Assembly: GCA_964247055.1 (NCBI GenBank)
Contig: OZ176051.1
Location: 8,680,001 to 8,744,000, forward strand
Source: Paragordius varius
Taxonomy: Eukaryota; Nematomorpha
Direction: 5' to 3'
Length of the DNA stretch: 64,000 bases
The translations under genes were made by a program, and so were the position numbers. Below, piece after piece: positions 1 through 12,966 of the stretch (position 1 is the stretch's first letter; every line of letters starts with the position of its first letter). The notes beneath the pieces are model-generated. The model was given only the letters and a program-made list of their open reading frames with translations, ran no database searches and was not told the origin of the DNA.

Positions 1-451
1 GTGGGCATATTTTTGCATAAGGTTTTCCAAATTTTTTACGGCCCGCACAAAGATACTCGGAAGGCCGCCTTAGGCCCCCAACCAAATGTTAAATATTATA
101 AAATTAGCGTAAAAATTTTGTTTAAGATCCAACATAAAGTGTTAAATGACCTTTGTGATAAAAATTGTATATTTTTAAAAATTTTACTACCTCCGTAACT
201 AGAGATTTTTTAAGTTAGCCGCATATATTAATTCGAACCATCGATAAAATAAAAAATATTATCTTCACTCAAATTCCAAAAATTATAACATTTAAGAATT
301 AGTCATTAATGATTGTGCACTGGAATATACTTGGAAAAATTGTCATTCAATAATTGTGTTTTAATAAAAATTATCTCCATATATTACGCTAATAATGGTT
401 AAAAGTTGTTTTTATATTCTTATTTTAATATTTATCATCAAAAATAAAACC

Positions 452-615
452 GTTTTTATTGACTGGGAAAACGTTTTTATTGATTGGGAAAATGTTTTTA
501 TTGACTGGGAAAATGTTTCGATTGACTGGGAAAACGTTTCGATTGACTGGGAAAATGTTTCGATTGACTGGGAAAACGTTTCGATTGACTGGGAAAACGT
601 ATTTAGACTGGGAAA
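452..615. repeat. 21-bp minisatellite, 7 full units plus a partial unit
   Basis: Seven near-identical 21-bp units (core ttgactgggaaaacgttt) lie head to tail, then a degenerate eighth. Two sub-variants (gttttta and gtttcga) are grouped left and right, which suggests growth by local duplication. The unit length is a multiple of three, so long frames stay open on both strands; one plus frame (395-637) starts with a hydrophobic stretch and then reads repeated IDWENV heptads. I see no splice sites, homology or codon signal that would make it a gene, so I call it a repeat. Confidence 0.9.
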
Positions 616-642
616 TGGTATATATTTCAGAGTGTAAATTCA

Positions 643-3600
643 GGATTAATTTAGGTAAGTTTAGAAACTTATGTAAAAACATGAGATAAACGTCCATTCG
701 ATACGGTTTATATTATATGTTTTTAAAATGAACATTTCGAAAAAAAATTTTGCTATCTATTTAAACTAATGTTTTATTATTGCGAGAAAGGCTTTTATTT
801 TCTATCTCAGATACTGAACTAGATTCACCATTTTTTAACAAAATATTAGCTAGCTAGATGGTGCGCAAAAATCACGCACTTTTATTCAAAACTTATACTT
901 TTTACACAAATTTTTATTTTTATTTTATTTAAAATTTCCAATTTTGCATTTACTACTCACTAAATAATAATAATATACAATCTAAGTAAATTATTGAAAC
1001 AACTTTATTTTCATAAAATAAACGAGAAAGTTGTGTTAATAAGGTTTGAAAAGCTAATTTTGAAGTTACAAAATAGATCCTCGGTATATCTGTGGTATTT
1101 TCATTTACATATTTAATAATATTTAATTAAATGATATTTATTTATAATTACGTTTAATATAAATAATCAGTTGAATATTAATTTTTAGTAATATTGTTAA
1201 TTATATATTTAATTAATAATCCTATGTTTGTTGGATGCCCAACGCATAAGGAATATAGAAAATTTATATTAAAATATAGACCTAATTGGTATTCCAGTAT
1301 ATCCACAGCTAAATTCAAAATAAAATTGTAATATCTTTATAAAAATGTGTCATAAAATTTTTTAGAAACCAAGTGAAGATGGTATTATTCCACTATGATT
1401 GAGGTAAACTATTTATTATCGATATAATTATATATATACCTGAAAATCTATGGTTTTTAATTTCACATAATATGGAACGCACTGGTGGATGAAATGATAA
1501 TTATGTAAAAATATTACTATTATTAATCAAATCCAAAACTATGGTTGAATACATAAGGACTAAAAAAATATTGAATTTAAAATATACGAATTCGAGCGAA
1601 TCCCATATGCTAAATAGAGTAATAATATTATTAGTAAATTATATTGTTAAATAATCTTTGAATGGTCTTACTTCGATTTGTGGTAGACCTTCAAAGCATA
1701 AATAAGTAACTATATAATAAAGTGCTTTAATTTGATCATTTAATTTGCCATTTTATTAATATTTTTAAATTATATTGATTAATAATATCTAAACCTAAAA
1801 GCAACATAAAAAATTAAAAATTGATGGATCTGATGCATGGAACCTATTAACCAAATAAATATTTGTTTCATGTTGCATTTGCAATGAAATAACAATTTTA
1901 TATTTTTAATCGCAATCAAACCTTTGTATTTACTACATATTAATTCCATAAATAATTATAGTATAAATCATTGGTACTAACCAAATCATCAAAAAAATTT
2001 AAAGGGCCAAAAAAATTATTTTTTTCTTAAGGGTTCATAGTCATATAATACCGATAAATATTTCACAGCTGTTGTGCACATTGGCAGTTATACAGATTTT
2101 ATGGGCTACTCATTTCACACTATAGTTGGGCAATTTAGAACACAATAGTGTAGAAAAAACAACAAAATGTTGAATAATCATTTTTTTGCTTTCTATTTTC
2201 AATACACTACTATGTTGCAAATTTTCACTTTTAGTGTGAAATAAGCAACCATTAAAATGCATACTGTATATACCTAAATATATCAAAAAATAAAAATGAT
2301 ACAGCGCCATAAGGACCTTTTAGGGCCACTATTTGAGTATCAAATTGGTAAAACCATGTTTTAAGATTATAGTAATTTTGTCGATAAAATTTTTAACGAA
2401 AAACGAAAGAGATGAATTGCGGTCTATTTGTCTATGGTTGAGTTGCGCCTTATGCAGGGCCGATTATTTATTCTATAATTTATCTGCTTTTGTCCGGTTT
2501 ATTACCGCTACCAAGCAAAAATGTTTTAGAGTTTTTATACAAATTTCCAATTTTTTTGAGCACGCGCATTGCACATTTAATCGGCAAGCCGAGCAATCAG
2601 TTTGACTCTGTTTGAAATTCCAATAGTTCGACACGATTTTGCGCGGTTTCAGTATTCGTTTCTTAGGAAGTTCGTGTCGTTTAAGAATCATAATGTTAAT
2701 TATCTATATTTTCCGGTCGCCCCGTTATATTAAGCCACCGTTCTTATAAAAAATCCTGATAAAATATTGGATTAACAATACAATTATATGTAAAAAGTAA
2801 ATTACTTGTATTGTAAATTAAGCAATACTCCAAATTTTTGAAATACACATAAGGCTCATTGCTATTTCTTTCTAACATATTATATATATATATATATAAT
2901 AGTTTAGTTAAATATTTTTAAATACCTAGGTACGTTGACCAGCTATTGACTATATTAAGAGTAAACAAAATTCCATCCGTTTTTATTTAATTGATTATAA
3001 ATAATTATTATAAATAACGTACTAAGGGCAAGAGTGTCTAAATATTTTTTAAATCAATTTTTACCCTTTTGTTGTTCAATTAATGGTCTTGTTAAAGCTG
3101 CATCTCGATACGAGAAGTGGGAATTCGGATGCATATCTAATTTATTAATATCATTAAATATATTGTGCTATTAAATTTATAAATTGAAAATTTTTGGCAA
3201 AACGTTACTTTAGATTGAAAAAGATAATTACTTTAATTTTTTCGTTATTTTGAGTTTTATTAAATAATCTAGGATTAAAAATTTCACCAAGAGTGAATTA
3301 AATTTAAATAACTTAGCAAATAATATCCGCTAAAATAAAAACATATAAGTGACTTTTGCAATTCTATTTGTGATATTTTACCATAAATTTCATCTATTCC
3401 ATATTTCGGAGTTTAAGATTGTTATTTAAAATTAAAAAATGACCATTTCGAAAATAGGATTTAAGGTATAATAAAATTTATATTTTTTAGGTTAAAGTCT
3501 TATACATTAGAGGGAATATATATAACCTTAGGTAAACTTTTGGATATAACATAAGTATTAAGTGAATCATAACATATTTCATAACAAAAGATAATTTTAA

Positions 3601-4138
3601 CTTACAAAAAGTAATATGTTCCATGTTTGTTCCTGTCACGAGACAAATGAAAATCATCAAATTCAATTTCATTTTGCAAATTTTAATTTAAGAAAATGTT
3701 TAAATAAAAATAACTAAAGTCAATGAATTTTTGTATGAAAATAGCAAACGTAACCGTTAAGCTTGTTATACAAAATTTAATTACAATAAATAAATTTACA
3801 GTCTGAATGCCATTCACTTTATATTTTTTAAGCTGCATTCATGCTATAATTAACGAGATAGTTCAAAAAAATCATTTTCAAAATAATCATGTAAATATAC
3901 TAGGTATAAGATTTTAAATTTGAATATAATGATTTAATAGAGGCGTGTTTTTGGAGTTCAAACATATTCTAAGCATACCGTTGTTTAAATAACAACCAAT
4001 AACTTATTTTAATCTTTAAACTCCTGTCTCAAAAATTTTCCTACCGAGTTATTTTTAAGGCTTTGCGTCGTGCTAAAAATTAGCTAAAATGCTAAAATTT
4101 TGTCGCTAGAAAATAATAATATCTTGGATTTACTAGAT
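643..4138. other. Intergenic, no gene recognised
   Basis: This stretch is AT-rich and I find no coding exon in it. The only compositional break is a GC-richer patch at about 2395-2700, whose minus strand has a 72-residue open frame rich in Lys and Cys. It has no recognisable family and may be remains of a mobile element. Confidence 0.5.
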
Positions 4139-4381
4139 CAGGGGTGTCCAACATACCGCCCGCGAAGTTTCTGATTCATAATTTTCGATAATTACTCATA
4201 AAATCTCATTGTTTCCTAAACAATTTTTCCAAATAAGTTTATTTAATTGGTAAGAGCAAAAAATTGTTATATTATGGTTAAATTTTACAGTCTAAGGAAA
4301 TCCGATATATGAATGCCCATATATATTTTATGCTACCCGCCAGTAGTTATAATTTCGGCCACTATTTGGGTTGCCCTGGTT
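4139..4381. mobile_element. hAT-type MITE (CAGGGGTGTCC family)
   Basis: The left end reads CAGGGGTGTCCAAC followed by a cccgcgaag block, and the right end is an inverted counterpart ending ttgccctgg. Termini CAGGGGTGTCC...GGACACCCCTG are typical of non-autonomous hAT elements. Related, mostly partial, copies occur near 40-90, 5372, 23573, 24921, 28380 and 43870. No clear 8-bp target duplication is seen, so the copy is old. Confidence 0.5.
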
Positions 4382-5371
4382 GTATTTAGTTAATAAAAAT
4401 TATTATTAAAATGTATATAACTTTCGATAGTTTAAGTTATATTGAAAGATTAAATATGCTGTAAATAAAAAAATTTAAATAGCCGGTAAATATTTTTTTC
4501 CAAAAAAGTATTTTCAAAAAATAAAAGTTTTTTATAACGCAAGAATTAACAAAATAATTTTGATTCGTTAGGCCAATTTTTTTACATTTCACAAACCATT
4601 TTCTAATAACTAATGTATAATAAGTAATTTATTAAACAATGTATAGTTTTAAATATTATTACGCAATATTTTAATCCTTCTTTGGGTCCGTTTAATTTGG
4701 ATTTAACAAAATTGCTACAAAAAATTCAAACAATAGCCAGTTGAGAAAACTTTCCGTCGGTTTCTCTTTTTTAACTTGTTTAAAATAATCGTTAAATTCA
4801 TTATATAATTTGAATGCTTTAGAGTAGTTTAGGCAAAAAACTCTCATAATTATTTTCAATAATAAAGCTGTGGGCTAAAAAATACTCAATATGTATACGC
4901 ATTTAAAAAAAATAAAATAAATTAAAAAAACGAAAAATGTTTCAGTTAACGGATCCATGATTATTAGCTAGACTTCTAAATATGATTCTAATTATATTAG
5001 AGTTCAAATTACATAAAAAACTATATTTAGCCCAATTTTTTCTAGTACATGTGTTCTTGTTTTTAAAAGTTTTTTCGATCCTTTAATTCCAACTGGTCCA
5101 GTGCAACTTTAAAAATATATTCATAATAACTAAAGCTAATGGTCATAATAATTATATACCATTTTAATATATATTTAAAATAACCTATAATTTAATTAGT
5201 TTGGTTTTGAGGAAATACAAGTTAAACTGTTGACACCATTTTTGTTTCAAATTTTGGAAAATTATCATGTAGCTAAGGTTAAGTTTCTAATATTTTTTTC
5301 CATTTTAGAAAAATTAGGACGGAAATAATTATTTAAGCTCCAATCTATTTAATGCTATTAGCTCATAAAGC

Positions 5372-5560
5372 CGGGTGTCCAAAACAAATGGTTCGGTAAG
5401 CATATTTAGATCGAAAAATTAAACGGGTATTATTCGGAAAACTAATAAATATATTTTATATAAAAATATGAAGGCTAAAAACTACTATTTTTTACGTTTT
5501 TAAACCATAGGTCTTTAAATCGCGCTCCCACAAAATATTTCTACAGCCCTATATATAATT
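5372..5560. mobile_element. hAT-type MITE fragment
   Basis: A left terminus (gggtgtccaaaacaaatgg) resembles the copies at 24921 and 43870. A decayed right half (atcgcgctcccacaaaat) resembles the hAT right end. It has no coding capacity. Confidence 0.35.
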
Positions 5561-5744
5561 ATAAATAATACGGAATAAATCACTTTAAAAAATTTTTCTT
5601 GGTTGTTATATAGGTGTAAGTTATATATATTTATTTAAATTGGTTTAGTGCCATTGTCCTAAGTATATTTAGACATGATTTTTATTTAACAGATTTTTTG
5701 GGGTAATCTCCCAGCCCAGGGTCATTTAAAATATAAGCACTTTA

Positions 5745-6715
5745 AAAAATATTTTTAGCATGTGGTAATCATTCCATATCAGAAAATGGCAATATTAGGG
5801 CACATATTAAATAAATTTAATTTGGTGAAAGCTAGAACTTCATTCCAATAAAAATCACTAAAATATATTATAAACTACATATAAAAAAACAATGTTTTCA
5901 AATATTTAATTATTAGATGTAGAAACTCCCAAGTTTTTTTGCTCTTCTAAAATGGGCTAGTCCTTTCAAATAAACGCAAAAATGCCGGGATAAAATGTTG
6001 AATATAAGCTAATATTAACTAAAAATATTTTTAAAAAATCCATATTTTCAAAAATTTAATTTTTAGCTTAAATTTGTTGAAGCCTACTTTGTACTATTTT
6101 ATATTATGAGGAAAACCGATTAAAAACGCTTTAAGTAATTAAAAAACGCATCTATATAATTCGATGATGCTGATTTCTATCACCTTAAATATTTAAATAT
6201 TCGTTCGTCTTCAAATTTATGTAAGTAAATTTTCTGTTTTTTTATATAATTCACCAAAATTATTTAAAATTTTGAGGTGATAGGAATGTCCAGCATTGAT
6301 TATATAGAAAAGGTGTTTTTGTATCATGTTTAACCGTTTTGATTATGATTTAGAATAATATGAAGTAGGCTTCAACAAATATTTGCTAAAAATTTAATTT
6401 TTGAAAAAAGTATGCATTTCATGAAAAACATTTTAGTTGATATCAAAATTTAGCATATATTTAACAATTTTAGCCTATCCCGGCATTTTTGACTATATTT
6501 TAAGAAGACTAGTCCATTTTAGATGAGCCAAAAAATATGGGAATTTCGAACCTACATCCAAAATTTAAAATCTTTTGATATTATTGTTTTGCTTATATGT
6601 TTTTGATATATTTTGCCGATATCTTTTGGAATGAAGCCTTTAGCTTTCACCAAAAAATTATTAAATATGCGCAAATTTTGCCATTTTCTAATATAGACCA
6701 CTTACCAAAAAAGGA
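5745..6715. repeat. Long imperfect fold-back repeat, arms about 430 bp
   Basis: The left arm (about 5745-6184) is repeated in reverse complement by the right arm (about 6276-6715), with a spacer of about 90 bp. Matching blocks include gaagcctactt/aagtaggcttc, atgccggga/tcccggcat, ggctagtcc/actagtcc and gaaaatggc/gccattttc, in mirrored order. The arms have diverged by substitutions and small indels, so it is old. No open frame is present. A fold-back MITE or a decayed inverted duplication are both possible. Confidence 0.75.
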
Positions 6716-7078
6716 GAATAACTTTCATCTCTCGTAAGAACCAAAACCAACTATGATAATCCTAAATTTTCCTATCTGAATATATATTAAACAGGTTAAT
6801 GTGGACACTGTGTTGTGCGATTAAATTATACTTGTTTTAGCCTTTCATTAATTTTTTTAAAAAATGTTAAATTGTATAACATTATTGAATCGCTAATGCA
6901 ACGCCTAAATATATGGATATTATAGATATAAAATATTAATAATTAACTTCTAGCTTTTAAATTACAATTTACCAGCAATCAAATTTATGATTAATGTACA
7001 ACAGTTTGCCTCTCTCATGTTTAAAAGCTATTCACATTTGTTATAGATTTTAAAAATTGTAAAACTTGTTTTTCAATT

Positions 7079-7567
7079 TAACACTTGATACAGGTCTATT
7101 TTCGTGTTCCGATTCAAATTGAGATCTTTAAGGATATAAGGTCAGTTTAAAAGCTATTTATTAAAATATGGAAATTGAAACCCATGCAAAAGTTTGCACT
7201 TACATTATGGCACCGAAATATAAAAAAAATTGTTTATAAAAACTGATATTATTTATTTTAGCGATAAACTTCAAGGTAAAAAATTAAGTCAATAACATGT
7301 GTGCATTGGCTAAATTATTAAATAATGCAACATTTTCTGTTTAGAGCAATGTTAAATATGTAAAAACAGCTTTTATTTCGTTATAATTAAATAAACACGA
7401 TATTCAGCAAAAATGTTAAACAAAATGGCGTCGAAGAAAATTAACTATGTAATTTTTTAACTAAATTTTATTTTGATATTTTGACTATTTATATAGTTAT
7501 TAGGATAAAAACATAAATTTCAATTGGGTTTAAAAATTGGATACTCTAATTTGTATCAAAGTGGTAA
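7079..7567. mobile_element. MITE family B copy
   Basis: It begins aacacttgatacagg and ends tactctaatttgtatcaaag, and aligns along its length with the copies at 10976, 49209 and 50215. Shared blocks include catgcaaaagtttgcactt and taggataaaaacataaatt. The family has terminal inverted repeats of the type cttcgattcaaattggggta. It is non-coding and this copy is more diverged than the 49-50 kb pair. Confidence 0.55.
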
Positions 7568-8222
7568 TACCAAAGATGGTTTGATAAGCGAATCCAACAA
7601 TATGAAACAGTAATTTGTTTATGCTCTAAGGTGTCAAATTACCCCACAATGTCATCGACAAAGTAATGTAATGGAATATTAAGATTAAATATATGAAATC
7701 AATATTTGCTTTTAGTCCAATGTGTATGTTTGATTTCTGGTAAAACCAAAAATATATATAACTTTTTTAGAGTAGTTTTCTGTCTCCTAGGCGATGTTAG
7801 AATTATCTATAGAATTGGGACAATTTAAAATATTTCCATAGCTTTTGGAATAAAAATATTTAGAGACACATTTATTAAAAATTCATTTTTCTAACTGCTA
7901 AATTTAATTTATATTTATATGATTAAGTTAATAATATTATAAATTATTAAGTTTTGAATGTAAGTAATTTTTAGTTACTTAAAAAGTGCTTTAATTATTC
8001 TCTATAAATTATATAATAGTATAAGTAATAGCTAATTTATAGTAGGTAATGTTTAATTATATTTTTGCCTTTGAGTTTAATAATAAATTTGGAAATATTT
8101 ATAAGATTTTTATTCTGTAATATTTGAATTATTGTATAAAGCTAAAGCTACTATCCGAAAGTGTATCGCAAAATTTCAGACTTAATAGGTTCATATGTTA
8201 AACTATTAGTAAAAAAGATCAT

Positions 8223-9574
8223 ATGTATATTTTGAGACCATGCTTTACAGTACGAAATTTTACGTCCCTAATACCGATGGTTGTGGAACAAACAGGTCGA
8301 GGCGAAAGAGCCTATGATATTTTTTCGCGTTTGTTAAAAGAAAGAATCGTTTGTGTTATGGGCACAGTACACTCTATATATCAATATAGATTAATGATGA
8401 AATGTCCAGCTTGGTCGTAGCACAACTTTTATTCCTTCAATCCGAAAGCAATAAAAAGCCGATTCATATGTACATAAATAGTCCTGGTATGTCTTTAAAT
8501 AACACATTTAATAATAATTTATTTTTACAAATAGGTGGGCACGTTACATCAGGATTGGGGATATACGATACAATGCTGTATGTTACAGCCCCTATTTATA
8601 CGTGGTGTGTTGGTCAAGCATGTTCTATGGCCTCATTACTTTTATGCGCTGGTCGCCATGGATTCCGGTATTCGCTACCCAACTCTCGAATCATGATACA
8701 TCAACCACATGGATCTGCCTCAGTAAATTTTTTTAAAAATTAATAAATATGACATATTTTAGCACATTCATAAATAATATATTTTCTGTTGTATGATTAA
8801 ATTTTCTTTTAGGGTCAAGCTACTGACATACAAATTCAAGCTGAAGAAATAATAAAGCTTAAAAAGCAATTGAATCAGCTCTACGTGAGACACACTCATC
8901 AAAATGTAATCCTAAATTTCTTTATTATATTTATGGGTACACAGGGGCCTTGTGCACATGAGTCAATTAACTTAATATTTTTTTAGAAATTTTTACACAC
9001 TCATAATTAGAAAAAGAGTAGTTTATGATTTACTAATTGTATTTTTTTGGAAAATATAGTTATCAACTAAAGAATTTTTTTTTGATATATTTTAAATTTG
9101 TTATCATCCTTTCAAGAATTTTTATTTTTTGTAACTATTTTTTTAATTTTTAAGAAATATTTCAACGGTTCATCGCATAACTAAAAAATGGTCATAATTT
9201 TAAACATTATGATTTACATGCCAAACTATATTTGAAAATTAAAATTTAATGTTTATTGTCTGGAGTCTGATAAGCGTCCAAAATATTCCGATAAAAATGA
9301 GTCTGAAATCAACTATCGCACACGGCTTGTTAAAGAGTTTCATTAGTATTTGCAAAAAAATCTACGGGATATTATTTATATAAACACCCTTTATATGATT
9401 TTTATCAAGCTGAAACAAATTGAAAATGTTATGGAAAGAGATAAATTTATGACACCTACGGAAGCAAAAATATTTGGACTTATAGATGTCGTGTTAGAAC
9501 ATCCCCCAGCCAACATTGCTAAACCCAAAGTGGCAGAAGATGCTGATGAATTAATTATAGATACGAAATCATAA
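8223..9574 (+). CDS. CLPP: Mitochondrial ATP-dependent Clp protease proteolytic subunit (5 exons)
   Basis: ClpP is the serine peptidase of the ClpXP machine and degrades proteins in the mitochondrial matrix. Exons 8223-8366, 8390-8486, 8535-8722, 8813-8905 and 9410-9574 join in phase to 228 residues, close to the family length after a short basic presequence ([15 protein letters not shown]). The order of motifs is canonical: [35 protein letters not shown], catalytic Ser in GQACSMAS, catalytic His in [20 protein letters not shown], and catalytic Asp in MERDKF. Introns are 23, 48, 90 and 504 nt, all GT-AG. The 23-nt intron (8367-8389) is set by homology: its removal restores [11 protein letters not shown] against MGPIDDSVASL in human ClpP. 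The start is the first Met of the frame. All catalytic residues are present, so the gene looks functional. Confidence 0.93.
8367..8389 (+). other. Ultra-short 23-nt intron of clpP
   Basis: It has a GTAC donor and an ATAG acceptor. Splicing is required because the flanking exons lie in different frames, and removing exactly these 23 nt aligns the protein with the family without a gap. Confidence 0.88.
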
Positions 9575-10549
9575 TATATTTATACTTTTATAAATAATAA
9601 CATTATACTATGATATCTATTTTAAACATATATAATTGCAAAAATGGTTAGTTTTGACTAACATTTGATTAAAATTTTGCTTTTACACAAGAATAAAATT
9701 AGTAGTTGAAAGTTTTAGACTTGTGAATGGGCCTTATTTTTTTGTTTATCAACTAAAACTCGCATACTTATATGATTATATATAAGATTTAGGTAGAAAA
9801 TTTATTTTTGAGTTTGATTAAAATATTTTTTATTAAATCAAGTTTTTATATTCAACTCTAATTGTAACTACATTTCTTTTTGCTTTGATAATTTTTTGGT
9901 GTTACTCTCTTCATACTTGGCCAACTTACTACTTTTGCGTATTTTCATTTTTAATAATTATTGTTAAACCTAATCCGCTATGCATGACCTCTAAAATGAC
10001 TTTAAAATCTACATTTTTTTAGCCTTCTCATTGATATTCTGGCCATTTATATTAGTAATCTAACCCAGTATTTCAAAGGTATCTGGAACACAAATCTTTG
10101 CTCCTACCCTCCTCTAATATATTGACTAATATTCACATAATAAAAATTTTTTTATTCAATCCAACTTTTTCTCAATCAATTTAACACAATTAAACATTCC
10201 AATCAAATTAACCACTTTTTAATGCCACTTTAATTAAAAAATAATGGCAATAAAACGTTTAATATATATATAATCACTTGTTATAACTGATTTCGCAATT
10301 TTCCTATTTTTTTCTTTTTTAATTTAAACTTATTAATTGAGTTTAATGGGAATGTATTTCAATAAATTAATATTTTTGAAATCTCCGAGAAAGTTTTGAG
10401 TTGGAGTAAAAGAGTGTTTGATTGGTATAGTATTGAGAGTTTGATCAAAAATGAGAAAAGTTTTGTGAGTTATTAAGAGAGGAATTTATATAAATGCTAA
10501 ACAAATTTTTATATTAAATATAGAAAATTTATTTAATGTTCTTCAACAA
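9575..10549. other. Intergenic, no gene recognised
   Basis: AT-rich sequence downstream of clpP. No exon, RNA gene or repeat family is recognised. Confidence 0.5.
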
Positions 10550-10755
10550 TTAGTTAAACAATACCACAAAGTCATATGCTTTAATTTTGTCAGTTGTATA
10601 AAGGAATTGATCGTTGACAAGTTGTATGTATGTCCCCTGAAATATTTCCTATACCTTATGCTCCATATTATGAAATTTGGATAGACATTGGTTAAGTTTG
10701 CAACATTGTTCAAATAAGTAATCGTAACCCCAAAGGAAGTTTGTTTTATGATCAA
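10550..10755 (-). CDS. Probable 3' exons of an unknown gene, with an 18-nt candidate intron
   Basis: On the minus strand an acceptor (cattttag) opens a frame at 10755 that runs 33 codons to 10655, then 18 nt with GTAT and TCAG ends (10637-10654), then 28 codons to a TAA at 10552-10550. The peptide includes FLWGYDYLFEQCC before the gap and TYIQLVNDQFLYTTDKIKAYD after it. The 18 nt are a multiple of three and contain one in-frame TAG. So this is either an exceptionally short intron or a stop in a decayed gene. No family is recognised; upstream exons were not found. Confidence 0.4.
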
Positions 10756-10975
10756 CTAAAATGACATGGTAAAAATATTATATAAAACTATTTATTAAAA
10801 TTTAGCAACTATTTCACATTATTTAAGCCCCTTAATACGTGCCTTTTCTGCGCTAACTAAATAATGTGTCATTATTTTTAACATATGAAACATCATTAAA
10901 ATGTTAAAGTCAAAGTTTAAATACCTAATAAAAAGGGGAAACCAAACCATCTCTTACCTTTAATCCTCTATTAGT

Positions 10976-11466
10976 TTGACACTTAAATACAACACCTTAT
11001 TCTATGCCTGTTTAAAATCAATATTTCAAAAAATATAAAATGAATTGAAGCCATTGCAAAGATTGCACTTTTTTAACATTGATAGAGCGATTGAAAAGAT
11101 TCAATCGAAAAACTAGATATTACTTATTATAAGAATGCTTAAGGCAAATTTCAACATGACATGTGCGCATTAGCTAAATATAAAAATAATTTTAAAACAC
11201 CACTTTTTCTGTTTATGTTAATAAATTAACTTAAATTTTTAGCGTTAAAATAATAAAACCCGATATTTTGCAATTGTTGTAAAAGTAGTTCGTTATGGAG
11301 TTTTTTTTCAAACCTTAATTATTTTTAGATATTTTGACTTTTTTATATAATTTTATTAGGACAGAGCATAAATTTATGTTATAACAGTCTCTTTCAGTGG
11401 TTTTTAATAATATCAATTTAAATTTAAGGGGTCACTAGTCACCCCAATATGAATCGAAGTGTTAAT
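10976..11466. mobile_element. MITE family B copy
   Basis: It starts near gacacttaaatacaac and ends accccaatatgaatcgaagtg, the family B terminus. Internal matches to the other copies include gccattgcaaagattgcac and gttagg-like AT blocks in the same order. It is non-coding. Confidence 0.6.
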
Positions 11467-12435
11467 TAAGTCTGATACTATAAATCATAAATATATTCTT
11501 TCAAAAAGTATGGAAATATTTGTATAAACGCAACATTTATACTGTAGACAATAAATTTTATTTGAGTTTTTTATTAATTGACATGATTAGAGCAAATATA
11601 CAATTCAAGTTTTAGGACCTTTTTTAACACATGGATTTTGGAACTTTTCTCCATTCTTAGATCTATCACATAAAATAAAAATCTATTTCTTAAAAGCTAG
11701 TTTGTATTCACTTTCTAAATTTGTAATATCTTATAAAATTAAAATTTTTTGGCCATTTTAAGAAAAATTTAAATTTTATTTTTAAACTATTGTTTTTTTG
11801 TAAAGTTATTACTCACGATAGTGCACAAAATCGGGTATATCTGATCGTGAAATGAATTCAATTATCGTGGTTCTTTAGGTTTTCGAGCTTAAGAAAAGAT
11901 TTTTAAATTTTTCAATTGCCCCAAATCCAAAGAATTTTTTTTGATGCTAAAGACGATAAACATTAAATTTAGTTTAAATTTTCGAAGCGGGCTCCAATGA
12001 TCTTAGCTTTTTGTACCAGACCAAAGGCCAGTACAAGTGTCGAGATTGATATGGTATCAAAACATTTTAAAATTTTTTATAAAGCAACCAATCAAAAAAT
12101 TTGTTAGTCCCTAATTAAATTAAATTATTTTTAATTCTTATGGAATATTATTCAGTAACATTGAATTGTAAAAATGTTTTTATATTGTTTCAATGCCTCA
12201 AATACCATATATAAAATCATATTTTGTATTAAAAAGCAAAGCTAACCTATTATTTTAAAGATAATTTACATAATAGCGATTATGCGCTTCCAACATATTT
12301 TAAAATTTTGTGCTTTTTGGGCTCATTTTACCGAAAATGGAGGCATTCGAGGCCAACACCCAAACTGTCAATTATTTTAAATAGTTTTCCTTAGATACAT
12401 ACATACTTATAAATAAATATTGGTTTAAGGTTTTG
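11467..12435. other. Intergenic, no gene recognised
   Basis: AT-rich DNA. I see neither exons nor a repeat shared with the rest of the window. Confidence 0.45.
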
Positions 12436-12623
12436 TCTTTTACATTGAAAATCGATATAATGAGCGCTAATTTTTTTTCGATATGGAGCAATCATTACAG
12501 AAGGAAATTGTTTCTCAAATGATTCAAGACCGTATTCCAATTCACCAGAATTTATATATATCCGAGGCGTATGCATTTCTGGAGCCCAGTGCATGAATCC
12601 GTGATGGTGCCCCCATGAACCCC
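12391..12623 (-). CDS. Candidate exon of unknown gene
   Basis: On the minus strand, after an acceptor-like gcaag, a frame reads GSWGHHHGFMHWAPEMH, then RIYINSGELEYGLESFEKQF and SVMIAPYRKKISAHYIDF, with balanced amino acid use unlike the AT-driven noise around it. It can end at a GTAAAA donor near 12437 or run on to a TAA at 12391. I do not recognise the family. It could be an exon of a host gene or a relic of a mobile element. Confidence 0.35.
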
Positions 12624-12966
12624 TTGCATTTTAAAAAAAGTTCAAACCGTGGACATGACCACTCATAAATGGGTGATTTTTTTTATTTATTATTCAAAAT
12701 AAACTTTTAAATACCTATTTATATAAAAAAATTTAAAATCCGACGCCTCTTCAACTATGGCGCCCGGTTCATTAGCTCCCATTTCTCTCCCCTAGCTAGC
12801 CCTCTAATAATAAGGTATTTCATAAACTGAATACATATATCGCGATTAAAATAAATTTTGCCTTCAGAACCGAAATCTAACATAAAGAAACGGCTGAATT
12901 AATAAGTTAATTAGCTTGATAATGTTATTGTTCAAATACTATAATAAAATTGTTTTACATTTCAAA

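Noticed and set aside
395-637. 80-residue frame with repeated IDWENV heptads as a secreted repeat protein
   Set aside because: The open frame is forced by a 21-bp tandem repeat; other frames, including the opposite strand, are equally open, and there is no further support.
2473-2691. 72-residue Lys/Cys-rich minus-strand frame
   Set aside because: GC-richer than its surroundings but without splice sites, motifs or homology; probably a relic.
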